A stretch of DNA of 64,000 bases, from contig SNVD02009593.1 in the NCBI GenBank assembly GCA_013180625.2, positions 248,001 to 312,000 of the forward strand, given 5' to 3'. The notes below the pieces were generated by a model. The model was not told where the DNA came from and did not search any database. It worked only from the letters and a program-made list of their open reading frames with translations. The position numbers and the translations under genes were made by a program. This document shows, in pieces, positions 12,315-22,794 of the stretch. The stretch is from Boswellia sacra (Eukaryota; Streptophyta; Magnoliopsida; Sapindales; Burseraceae). How positions within the stretch are numbered: the stretch's first letter is position 1; each line of letters begins with the position of its first letter.

Positions 12315-12794
12315 TTAGACACTTCCACAATAATTGCCGTACATTAACTTTACAAGGCATACAAGTAAACACATTAGGAAAATGTACACTAGACACTTCG
12401 ACAACCTCACAATCTTTTTCATTTCCTCATTCATTTGTATGACCATCTCATTGCTGCTGAGCAATTGCTTCAAATCATGTTGCATATCTCTAATAATAAG
12501 GTCACTGCCATCCATTTCGTGGCCATGAACATGACACCAGTCTTCAGTCAAAGTTATTTCATCATTGCCAGGCTCCCACCACCTGTAGAAGTTGCATGTT
12601 CCAGTTTTACATATAAAATATAGCTTACCAAGATTTTTGGAAGATTCAGATATCATAACCGCTACCTTTGCATCACACTTGCATTTTCTATTCTTGAATT
12701 TGATTGTGTGCCCATTGATCATTTTACTTCTCTTATTTTTATAACTTGATGGGTTGCTACTGGCCCTTGCATAACTTGAGGATAACTGACTCAT
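12315..12794 (-). CDS. GRF-type zinc finger protein with C-terminal membrane segment, inside the MULE
   Basis: An intact frame of 159 codons lies convergent to the transposase. The N-terminus is Ser-rich and basic. A GRF zinc finger spans about residues 37-71: CKC near 38-40, LGKLYFIC, then GTCNFYRWWEP. A coiled-coil-like stretch follows (DMQHDLKQLLSSNEMVIQMN, about 106-125). A hydrophobic C-terminal segment, CLVYIFLMCLLVCLVKLMY, could anchor it in a membrane. Small plant proteins with a GRF finger, a coiled coil and a tail anchor are common, but their role is largely unknown. Its place inside the inverted repeats means it moves with the element. It is either an accessory gene (compare mudrB of maize MuDR) or a captured host gene. 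The frame is unbroken although the neighbouring transposase is not. Confidence 0.7.
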   Translation of the reverse strand: MSQLSSSYARASSNPSSYKNKRSKMINGHTIKFKNRKCKCDAKVAVMISESSKNLGKLYFICKTGTCNFYRWWEPGNDEITLTEDWCHVHGHEMDGSDLIIRDMQHDLKQLLSSNEMVIQMNEEMKKIVRLSKCLVYIFLMCLLVCLVKLMYGNYCGSV

Positions 12795-13262
12795 TGCAAT
12801 GGCTATTGCTATTTGATGTGTTGTTGTTGTTGTTTCAGATGAATGTTGTGTTGTTTTGAGATTGAAAGAGTTGTAGAACTGTAGATCGATTATTAGATAT
12901 TACTGTGAGATTGATTGAGATGTAGGTTTGGAAATGCAACAGTGAGTGGGCAGAGTAGAATGCAAATGAACTCAAGGGATGAGTTTCATGAATTTATAGC
13001 GTAGGCATTCATATCTTGCATAAGCAGGGACATAAACTGGCAACGGCTAATTTGTAACAGCTAAGATAAAATTTTAAACAGATGAGGGGTAAAATTGTCA
13101 TATAAATAAGCTTTTGGGCAGGGGCATTAATTTAATTTTAACAGGGGCAAAGTAGATATTTCGTACCCTCTTGTTTACTCAAATCTTGCACATGCTTTTC
13201 AGCAACTGCTGTTAGGGATATTATGATAATTAGACGCATATTGGATGGAAAAGTAATCTCAA

Positions 13263-13399
13263 TTAACGGAGATTTTAACGGACGGGTGGTCAATGACGAC
13301 TTTTCACAAGTACATGGGTATTTGATGATAAAAAGTGTCAAAGTTTGTGCACGAACGTAATTTTGGTAAAAGGTAGGGGTGGTCCGTGATATTTGCCCA
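13263..13399 (-). repeat. Right terminal inverted repeat of the MULE
   Basis: Reverse complement of the left terminal repeat, ending TATTTGCCCA next to the target duplication copy at 13400-13408. Confidence 0.92.
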
Positions 13400-14885
13400 A
13401 AGTTATTTTGAATAAAATAAAAAACCCAAACAAAAAATCACATTACAAAGAAGAAAAATCACATAAGAGGATCAATCCAATAACTCTTCGTCGATAATAA
13501 GAGAATCAATAAATAAGAGAAGAGAATCAATCTAAAAACTCCTAGTACTCCTTTACAATAAGAAGAAAAAACTTCTAATCCTTTTCAATCCAAAAACTCC
13601 TAGTCAATACGAAGAAAAAACTCGTTTTCAATTTAAAAACTCCTAATCAATAAGAAGAAAAAAACTCAATTGTTTTCAAAAAGAAAAACACAAAAACACC
13701 AAAGATGATATTGCTAAAATAATCAAGAAAAGAAGATGACATTTCAATTTTTAATTTATTCAGTATCAATACGTATTTATAAAATATAATAATACTTGTA
13801 CCAGTTATATATAGAAAAGTAAAAATGATCTAATGAATAAATCAAATGATTATATTATTTGCTTACAAAAGATTTTGTTCCTTGTTTTTAATTTAGACGA
13901 GACTAATAATGCTCATAATACTATAAACACCAATTAATTTTTTGAGCTCCTTTAATTTATGGAAATTAAAAAAAATTAATATATTATTTTGGAGACACTG
14001 AAAACAACCTCAATTATTCAAATATTGAGTTTTTTTCTTTCTAATAGTTACGCTCAAGCTCAAGCTTTTGCATTGACAAGAATCTGCCTACAGAAATAGC
14101 ATATTTGAATCTTCAGAGAGATAATTGAAGATCACATCAGCCATTGCTATCCTTCTATTCCAGTTCCAGTGATAGCCTTCTTTCGTCTTGTTTTAAAACA
14201 GATTTGGGGTGGCTGCTTTTAGGCAAACCTCCTAGCTAGCTGTCTCTTTACCCCTGCCACCTTTATCATTGAGCGATTTTAGTCAAATTAGTCAACATTC
14301 ATATTTTTGATGCAATTAAAAAAAGATTGGAATAATAGAAAAGAAAAATATTTAGCGCTTGAAGAGCCGACTATCATTATAATAAACAAATTCACCGTAG
14401 AAGGGTGCCAGCGTCAAGAGTCTCCGAGCAAGTAGGTTTCTTTTTCGCAAATTTGCAATGAAGTTTCGTCCTCATTTCTAAGTTCTAATCGTAGTTCTAA
14501 TCGTGAAGCAAAGGCCCTGATGAAGCCATTTGTATTGTACACTTTTCTTATGCAGGGGGAATTGTGTGGGCCACCGACCATAACAACTAACCTAAATTAA
14601 ACTAAATGTGTGACGAAGATAAAGTTATATATATAATGAGAAAATAAATATACAGGAGAAGATGAATCAATGAATGATTCAGTGTTGCTTCCAGTAAGCG
14701 GCAAACCTCCTCCTATAAATTAATTACATAAATTTTAAATTTCATGGATTCTTATTGAATACTATTTACCTCTACTTCTCCATAAACTCGAGCAATGACT
14801 CAAGCAATTAGGTAACATATGAAATATTAGATAATTTATAGTTATTTTGTTCACATTACAATACATATGCACATTGTGGAAGATA

Positions 14886-15087
14886 CAATAATGATAGACT
14901 TGTATCATTCATACAACATTAACTCTATAATATGACGTGGCAGCTTAAGTGGTGAAATCCTATTGGAGACATAACTTTCCTCATCCATTTCAGTTTTTTC
15001 CTCCTCCAATGAATTTTTGCTATATAGACTGTCATGTCATATTGTAAAGTTTATGTTATGTGAATGTTGAAAATCTAGTATTACTCG
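14886..15087. mobile_element. 202-bp MITE with 9-bp target duplication
   Basis: The left end (CAATAATGATAGAC...) and the reverse complement of the right end (CGAGTAATACTAGA...) match over about 58 bp, both leading to AATATGACRTGRCAG. The element is flanked by TGGAAGATA at 14877-14885 and 15088-15096. Copy B has the single empty version, TGAAAGATA, near 24150. A 9-bp duplication suggests a Mutator-type MITE. It has no coding capacity. Confidence 0.88.
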
Positions 15088-15955
15088 TGGAAGATATTTG
15101 TTTCATTAAGAACTATAAGATTTATATGCTATTTAAGAAGAGATGGACGAGAGACTCTTTTATATGAGCAATTTCTCCACCTAAGATATGATAGAGATAG
15201 CTAGGTTTTATACTAATCTATAAAATTTGAGAGTAGTATTATTTAAAAATTGTATTGTCTTTTAATTGAATGTTTGAAAAAGAGCCTTCATGAAGTTATC
15301 CAGGCTTTTCAATTCTTGGCTCCCAGTGGTGGTGGAAATAAATTTTATTTATTTGGATTTTAACACAAAAATACAATATTATCCTTAATTAAATCGAAGA
15401 TATGGGCTATTAAATTAATTAGTGGAGTTCAAATAGCACTGCTGAAATGCTTAATCTAAAATGTCACTCACTCTCCTTGTTGGTTGCTTGGACAAGAAGC
15501 AACATTCACTTAAATTACGCTTTAATACATGTAAATTTGAATAAATATAAATTCGTCTACATTTTGAATAAACTTGAATATGTAAGTCTCAATATTAGTT
15601 TTTTCCTTTGATGTTTGAATATAACAATAACGTCTTTACTATGACAAAAAAAATAAAAATCACAAAATCATTGTTTGACATATCTGTTCTCAAATATGTT
15701 CTAGACTCAAGTATAAAAACATTTCATATTAAAACTTTAATAAAATATAACCATTTAATAGATAATTAACCATAGGTGATTCGGTAAGCTCTCTAAATCG
15801 ATGAACTGCATATAAAATTTGCCAATTGATCCTTCCTCATACTGATTCTGTGGCTGGGTATGTGGCAAAGATGACTTATATGCAAAACAAATAAATGTCA
15901 TATAATTTTTGGGTTTAGACTTGAGATATGAGATAGTAAGGGGGGGCACAGGCCG

Positions 15956-16162
15956 GGCTGATGGGCCCAACAAGGACATGGAGGGAGAATTCTGTCAGGG
16001 AGAAAGAAGGGGGCCCAATGGGGAATAGAATTAAATCTTGAACTTTGATGGTGTGCGAAAGGAAAACCACAGACTTGGCCACACTTTTTCACCGATTTCA
16101 ATGTGACTTATGGATTTTTCTATTTTGGGTCGCAACGTGCATGTCCAAAGCAATATTTTTCA
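15956..16162. other. Spacer between the two segmental copies
   Basis: About 200 bp that I cannot align to copy B. A G/C-richer stretch with GGGCCCAA words (15960-16020) stands out from the AT-rich surroundings. No gene seen. Confidence 0.5.
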
Positions 16163-16897
16163 TGTGATTAAAAGAAAATTATAACTTCTGAAAATTTAAT
16201 TGCAACTCATAAAAATTGAGGCTATTTTCACTCAAAAATTTCTTTTCTACACTCATTCTTTTAAATACAACATCACTTGTATTATAAATATTTCTAATTT
16301 CTTAATCTTTAACATTTCAAAATAACTTTATATAACTAATAAATTAGGTATATCATACTTTAATTTAATTAAAAATATAATAATTTTTTCTGAAAAAAAT
16401 TGATTAGATACATTTTTTTTCTTCTGAAATGTGCTTTCATAAACATTTCGGATAAGCTTATAAAAAGATATTTAAAAAAAACTTTCCTATAATAATTTTT
16501 TATTAAACATTTACCTTTTAAATTTATGTTAGGATTACTTTTAAAATTATAAAGATGTGTTAATAAAATATATTTTATTAAATCTTAATTTTGTGTATGT
16601 ACTTAAAAAATAAGTGTTAAAAGTTAAAAGTATTATTTTGAATACAATATAAAACCCAAAAAGAAAAATAACATTGCAAAGAAGAAAACACTCCTAAGAG
16701 GATCAATCCAAAAACTCCCAGTCAATCAATAATAAGAGAATCAATCCAAAAACTCCTGGTCAATGACAAGGGAAAAAAAACTCCCTTTCAATCCAAAAAC
16801 TCGTTGTACTCTTTTTTTAATAAGAATTAAAAAAACAAAGAAAAAAAACTCAATCCTCTACAAACACAAAAAGCTCATCAAAACTCCTAAGATGACA

Positions 16898-17593
16898 GAC
16901 AGATCTACGCAGGGATTCGGGTGGGACCGGGTCCCTCCTAGAATTTAAGAAATTTCTTGTACCTCTTCACGTTTATTAGATTACAATTACACTCTTCTTT
17001 AAAACACTAATTTTTATTTATTGTCTTTCATTTTTTTTTATTATTAGCCTCTCAACATTTATAATCTATATGTTTTCGCTCTGATAACACACATAGGCCC
17101 CTCTTTTATACAAATAATATAATTGAAAGACATTTTACAAGTTATAATTTTGTGAGCTTCTCTTGTATACAAATTCAAAAATAAGTTTGTGTTCAATTAA
17201 TGTGTAATATTTGCTCGTAAATCCTAGACCTAAAGTTAAATTTTGGATTATAATGCTCATTTTTTTAGATTATTTTTTATAGCATTGATAATAAGTGAAT
17301 TATACAATTTTTTAAAATATGAACTATTCATTAAAGATGATTATGTGTTAAGAGTCCTACATAACCTTTATGACTATGTAATTATTTAATAATTATAAAA
17401 TATTAACATTTTTGTATTTAATTTATTGGATTAGGGTTATTTTGAAGGGGTAAAGATCATTATCTCCCTATGTAGATGGGCTTCTCTTTGGTAATAATAA
17501 ATTCTCTCACACTATCAAGATTTATTAAAAGAATTATAAATTATAAAATATTTAAGGTGCCCTTTCTTAAATAAAATCTTGGGTCCACCACTG
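16898..17593. mobile_element. 696-bp insertion flanked by 12-bp direct repeats, family unknown
   Basis: CCTAAGATGACA occurs at 16886-16897 and again at 17594-17605; copy A has only one related site (AAAGATGATATTGCT). The insert starts GACAGATCTACGCAGGG and ends TTGGGTCCACCACTG. I see no clear terminal inverted repeats, no poly(A) tail and no coding frame. The long duplication would fit a retroposon or a Mutator-type element; I cannot decide which. Confidence 0.7.
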
Positions 17594-17873
17594 CCTAAGA
17601 TGACATTGCTAGAATAACAAAGAAAAGAAAAAAATGTTTCAATTTTTAATTTATTCAATATAAATGCTTATTTATATAATATAATAGTACGTATACTAGT
17701 TATATATAGAAAAGTAAAAATGATCTAATGAATAAATTCAATGATTTATATTACGAAATGGATATTTTTTGACACAATTTATTAACACAAATTTTTAGCC
17801 ATTGATCTTACAGAATCTAATAGTTGAAATTGAAAGTCAACAAGTTACATTTGATATTGTCAACTCGTCAATC

Positions 17874-18209
17874 TGTTACACACTCTAACACGAACTTGCA
17901 GAATTCTGATGTCCTATGTTATGAAATAACTTAACAGAAGTTTACTACGACGTACATAATAGAGGTGAATAACTGGATGATTTTATTCAAACTGAAATAG
18001 TCGTTATATAGCCAAATATAACATGAATTTATGAATATAGGATCACGATCTACCACTAAATCACTACTAACTTGTAGAGAAATAATAGGATAACTAATAC
18101 CTAAGATTACTCATATGAAGTGATCAAATCATGACCAAATTAAAGTCAATAACTTATTCTTAAAGAATAGGACACATAATCTGCACAATATTTGCATAGA
18201 ATTCTAACA
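17874..18209 (-). repeat. 3' LTR of the copia element
   Basis: 336 bp; on the minus strand it begins TGTTAGAATTC and ends GTGTAACA. Confidence 0.93.
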
Positions 18210-18270
18210 TTCCCTCCCTTAAACTGATTATTAGGAAATGTTCAGTTTAATTCTCATACAGACCCCTCCC

Positions 18271-21200
18271 TCAAACTGGATCTTCAATAGTGTCAACTCC
18301 AAGCAACTTCCTAAGCTTCACAAAACTTGTCAATTTGAGAGGTTTGGTGAAGATATCAGCCACTTGATCTTCACTTCTGCAGTAAACAAGATCAATGATT
18401 CCATCTTTTGTGAGATCACGCAAGAAATGATATCTCACATCTATGTGTTTGCACCTTCTATGAAAAACAAGATTCTTTGAAAGCCTAATAACTGAACTGT
18501 TGTCACAAAATATTTGAGTAGAACCTAGTTGCTTGAACTAAAGTTCCTCAAGAATCTTCCTCAACCAAAGTGTTTGACATGCACAAGAAGCTGCTGCAAC
18601 GAACTCAGCTTCTGTTGTTGACAAAGTGACTATTGGTTGCTTATTTGATGACCATGAAATTGCTGTAGAACCTATCATAAACACATATCCGGATGTGCTT
18701 TTCTATCATCCAAATCTCCTACATAATCACTGTCTGTAAACCCGAACATAATAGAGTTTTGTTTTGTTTTATAAAACAGACCATATTCAGCAGTACCATG
18801 CAAGTAAAATAGAATCCTCTTTGTAGCTTGTAGATGAACCTCTTTTGGACTCTCCATATATCTGCTAATAAGACTAACTGCATACATGATATCAGGTCGA
18901 GTTGCTGTTAAGTATATCAAACTTCCAACAATTTGTTGAAAAGTGTACTATCAACTCCTTTGCCTATAGGATTCTTCACAAGCTTCAATCCCAACTCAAC
19001 TGGAGTTGTAACCAGGTTGCAATCCTTCATCTGAAACCTTTCTAAGATCTCTTGAACATATTTCTTTTGAGAAATAAATATCCCAGCAGCCGTTTGCACA
19101 ATTTCTATGCCAAGAAAATAGTGCATTATACCAAGATCGGACATACCAAACAAATGCATCATAGACTACTTAAATTTCTCAAACATCGCACTATCACTTT
19201 CGGTATAAATCAAATCATCTACATATAGACATACCACAAGCATCTTTCCTTTATCTCCAATTTTTATGTAAAGAGTATGAGCATATTGACACTTTTTAAA
19301 ACCTTCCTTCAAGAAATAAGCATCTATACGACTATACCAAGCTATAGGTGCTTGCTTTAGTCCATATAAAGCCTTTTTCAATTTATAAGCTTTGTGCTCA
19401 CTGCCTTTTATAATATAACCAGGAGGTTGATCAATAAATATCTCTTCTTGTAAGTCTTCATGTAGAAATGCTAATTTCACATTAAGTTGGAAAATGGGCC
19501 AAGCATTTTGAGTTGCTGCTGCAATCAACAATCTGATTGTATCATGCCTCGTGATAGGAGCAAACACCTCCTTGTAGTCCACACCAAACTCTTGTTTATA
19601 GCCTTTAGCCACCAAGTGTGCCTTATATTTGTCAACTTCACCATTTTCCTTCAACTTTGTCTTGTAAACCCACTTCACACCAATTGTTTTCTGCCCTTTT
19701 GGAAGTTCAATCAATTCTCATGTATTGTTTCTCTCAATGGCTGCAATCTTCTCATCCATAGCCTTTTGCCATTTTTGCTCTTTGACAGCTACTTCCAACA
19801 TTGTAGGATCACAATCTGAAAATATGACAAAATGTGTAAGTGGATCCTCATTATCAAATCCTGGTACTTGATAATTTGACATCCATGCTGGCCTTTTTCT
19901 AACTCGTTGAGAATGAGAGCCTTCTTGAGTGATAGCCTCTGCAGATGATTCTGTTACGACTGATGTAATAGGTTCTATTGCTTGCGACGTAACAGAAGGT
20001 ACTGGAACTGGTTCTGCTACTGGTAATGATGTTGTAGTTTGTTATTGCTGCAGTTCTTCATTTTCACCATTAAAATCTGCTGAAATTTTCTGTCCAGATG
20101 TATTATTACTCCACAACCAAGTTTTCTCCTCATCGAAAACAACATCACGGCTTTTTTAGTAATAGGATTGTACAACTTATAAGCCTTTGAACAATCACGA
20201 ACACCAAGAAAAATATATTTTTCGCCTTTGTCATCTAATTTCTTTCTTTTCTCATATGGAACATAGGCATATGAAATACACCCAAACACCCGAAAATGAT
20301 CAACAACAGGCTTACGCCCACTCCATGCTTCTTTCAAAGTTATATTTTGAAGAGGTTGTGTAGGACACCTATTCAAAATGTCAACCTCTTCAAAATGTGA
20401 ACACTCCAATTAATTGCTTCAGGCCAAAAGCTCTTGGAAAGATTGCTTCGTTGTAGAAGACTTCAGACCATATTAAGAATCGTGCGATTCTTTCTCTCAC
20501 AAACTCCATTTTGTTGAGGTGAATAGGTTGTTGTCAACTGCCTTCTAATTTCATGCTTGTCACAAAAACTCCAAATGCTTGTGAGTTATACTCTCCACCA
20601 CGGTCAGTGCGTAAAACTTTAAATGGACAACCAGCTTCATTCTCAACTAGTGGTTTGAATCTTTGAAAAGTTGTTAAGGCTTCTGACTTTTCATGCAAAA
20701 AATATACCCAGGTTTTTCAGCTAAAATCATCAATGAAGGATATAAAATACCGTTTACCTCCATTGAAAAGTGATTTTATCAGTCCACAGAAATCTGAATA
20801 CACTTGTTCAAGCACTCTCCTTGCTCTCCAAGCCTTCCATTTTGGAAAAGCATCTCTATGTTGTTTGTTAACAACACAATCTTCATAAATATTTGAAGGA
20901 GATTCAAATTTTGGAAGTCTTACCACCATATTTTTTTGTTGCAAGTGTTGCAATCCACCAAAATTGAAATGACCATAGCGGTAGTGCCACAACCATGCTA
21001 TTTCTTTTGATTTTGCAGCAATACATGAGTGATTAATGTGATCGAGATACAGTGAAAAAATCTAATTTTCTGTCATTTTCACTTGGGCTATCAAACCCAT
21101 TCTGTTATATTGGACATGACAGACTCCATTCTTGATAGAAATCTCATAGCCCTTTTCTTAAAGCTGTCCAACACTAAGAAGATTAGTTTTCAACTCTGGA

Positions 21201-22346
21201 ACAAATAAAACATTAGAGATTGATTGAGAATTTCCCTTGGTTTGCATAGAAATCCTCCATTTTCCTATAACTGAAATTGTTGAGTCATCACCAAACTTAA
21301 CAGAATTTTTGAATGATTCATCCAAATAACTAAACAGATTTTTGTCACCACACGTGATTACTATAACCAGTATCTAAATACCATAAATTTCTTTGAGACT
21401 TTTCTTTAGTTTGACATACCATAAGAAGGGAAATTTCATTTTCTTCCTTTTCTGCAAAGTTAGACTTCTCACCACGATTTTTATTCAAATTTGTACGGCA
21501 CTCAGTACTAATGTGACCATACCTATGACAGTGGTAACACTCAATCTTTGACTTATCGTCAAACCTTGATTTTTGTCTTGATGAATTCTGTCCATCACGG
21601 CCTCTCCCTTCTCCTTGGGAATCAACGGCTTTTTCCTCTGATTTTTGGCGCTCATTATTACCTTTCCAACTCTTCTTGCTACGTCCAGCTCCTTTGGAAT
21701 TCGTGGCTGCCTGCAAGGTTTGTTCCTCCTTGTCTTGTTGAATAATTTTCTGCTCATGTACCAACAATAAGCTCTGCAACTCATCTATTGACAACGTGTC
21801 AATGTCTTTTGATTCTTCAATCATACAAACAACATAATTAAATTTGGATGTGAGAGAACGAAGAATCTTCTTAACAATGGTAACATCATCAAGCTTTTCT
21901 CTATTGATGCATCGCTTATTTGCGATTGTTATCATCCTCGAGATGTAATATGTAATTGATTCATCCACCTTCATTCGTAGAGCTTCAAACTCAACACGAA
22001 GCGCTTGAAGAAGTACCCTCTTCGTCCTTGCTGTCCCTTGGAACTTCTTCTTCATGGAGTCCCAAATTTGCTTGAAAGTATCCTTGTTAAGGATTGTTTC
22101 CAAAATAGAGTGATCAATAGCTTGAAACAAATGGTTTTTTGCCTTGAGATCCTTCAACCTCTGCCCCTCAAGTTCTGCTTTCTGCGTATCTATAAGAGTA
22201 ACTCCAACTACTGGTTCAACAATTCTAGTAGCAACAACCTGCCAATACTCCTTAGACCTGAAGAAGTTCTCCATTAACATACTCCAATGATCACAATGAC
22301 CATCAAATCGAGGAATTGTGGGCTGTACATAATTCTCTGAAGCCAT
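18271..22346 (-). pseudogene. Copia gag-pol, broken
   Basis: Gag starts MASENYVQPTIPRFDG (22346) and has the CCHC knuckle CYHCHRYGHISTEC. The protease has LDTGYSN and a frameshift right after it (near 21345). The integrase zinc region starts WHYRYGHFNF (about 20990), but one of its cysteines is lost in YEDCVVNKQH. The integrase core reads VYSDFCG and then LRTDRGGEYNS. Reverse transcriptase (19714-18917) has FQLNVKLAFLHEDL, where the usual Asp is Asn, and the active site YVDDLI. RNase H (18920-18271) has TDSDYVGD, then a frame change, then [17 protein letters not shown] and ADIFTKPLK. At least four frame breaks or stops show it cannot make a whole polyprotein. Confidence 0.93.
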
Positions 22347-22443
22347 GACTGCTCCTGCAGTAAAAGTGACTCTCAAGCTCACTTTTTCTCTCTTGTGACT
22401 CCCTCACGTGACTCTTGTTGGCTAACTCTAGCTCTTATACCAC

Positions 22444-22794
22444 TGTTACACACTCTAACACGAATTTATAGAATTCTGATGTCGTATGTTATGAATAACT
22501 TAGCATAAGTTTGCTACGACGTACATAACAGAGGTGAATAACTGGATGATTTTATTCAAACTGAAATAGTTGTTAAATAGGTGTTACATCAACTAAATAT
22601 AACATCAATCTATTTTATTAAATTATACCACGATCTACCAAGAAATTACTACTAACTTGTAGAGAAATAATAGGATAACTAATGCCTAAGATTACTTACA
22701 TTAAGTGATCAAATCATGACTAAATCAAAGTCAATAATTTATTCCTAAAGAATAGGACACATAATCTGCACAATATTTGCATAGAATTCTAACA
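22444..22794 (-). repeat. 5' LTR of the copia element
   Basis: 351 bp, aligned with the 3' LTR along its whole length. It has an extra stretch of about 15 bp around GTGTTACATC (about 22580) that the other LTR lacks. Confidence 0.93.

Larger units (their letters stand above)
7343..13399 (+). mobile_element. Mutator-like element (MULE), 6.06 kb, decayed
   Basis: The ends are inverted repeats of about 135 bp starting GGGCAAATATCACG on the left, with the matching complement on the right. They are flanked by a 9-bp direct repeat AAGTTATTT (7334-7342 and 13400-13408), which is the standard Mutator target duplication. Copy B of the surrounding segment has one uninterrupted version of this site (about 16632-16650), which confirms the insertion. 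Inside are a broken MuDR/MULE transposase gene on the plus strand and an intact GRF zinc-finger ORF on the minus strand. The transposase carries stops and frameshifts, so this copy is probably not autonomous. Confidence 0.93.
6875..15955. repeat. Segmental tandem duplication, copy A (opened by a MULE)
   Basis: Outside the inserted elements this sequence matches 16163-25095 block after block in the same order. Examples are AAAGAAAATTATAACTTC, the CTTTTAAATTTATGTTAGGATTA block, GAGGATCAATCCA, AAAAGTAAAAATGATCTAATG, CAGAAATAGCATATT, AAGCCATTTGTA, TAAATTAATTACATAAAT and GTGATTCGGTAAGCT. It contains the Mutator-like element 7343-13399 and the MITE 14886-15087, both missing from copy B. It has no host gene of its own. 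Divergence from copy B is visible by eye (many substitutions and small indels), so the duplication is not recent. Confidence 0.85.
17874..22794 (-). mobile_element. Ty1/copia LTR retrotransposon, full length but decayed
   Basis: Two direct LTRs (17874-18209 and 22444-22794) are flanked by the 5-bp duplication CAATC (17869-17873 and 22795-22799). The element is transcribed on the minus strand. The primer site next to the 5' LTR reads GTGGTATAAGAGC, one base off the TGGTATCAGAGC (initiator Met tRNA) site usual in copia elements. The polypurine tract AAGGGAGGGAA lies next to the 3' LTR (18210-18220). Gag, protease, integrase, reverse transcriptase and RNase H appear in copia order, but with frameshifts. 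The LTRs differ at many positions, so the insertion is old. Confidence 0.95.
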
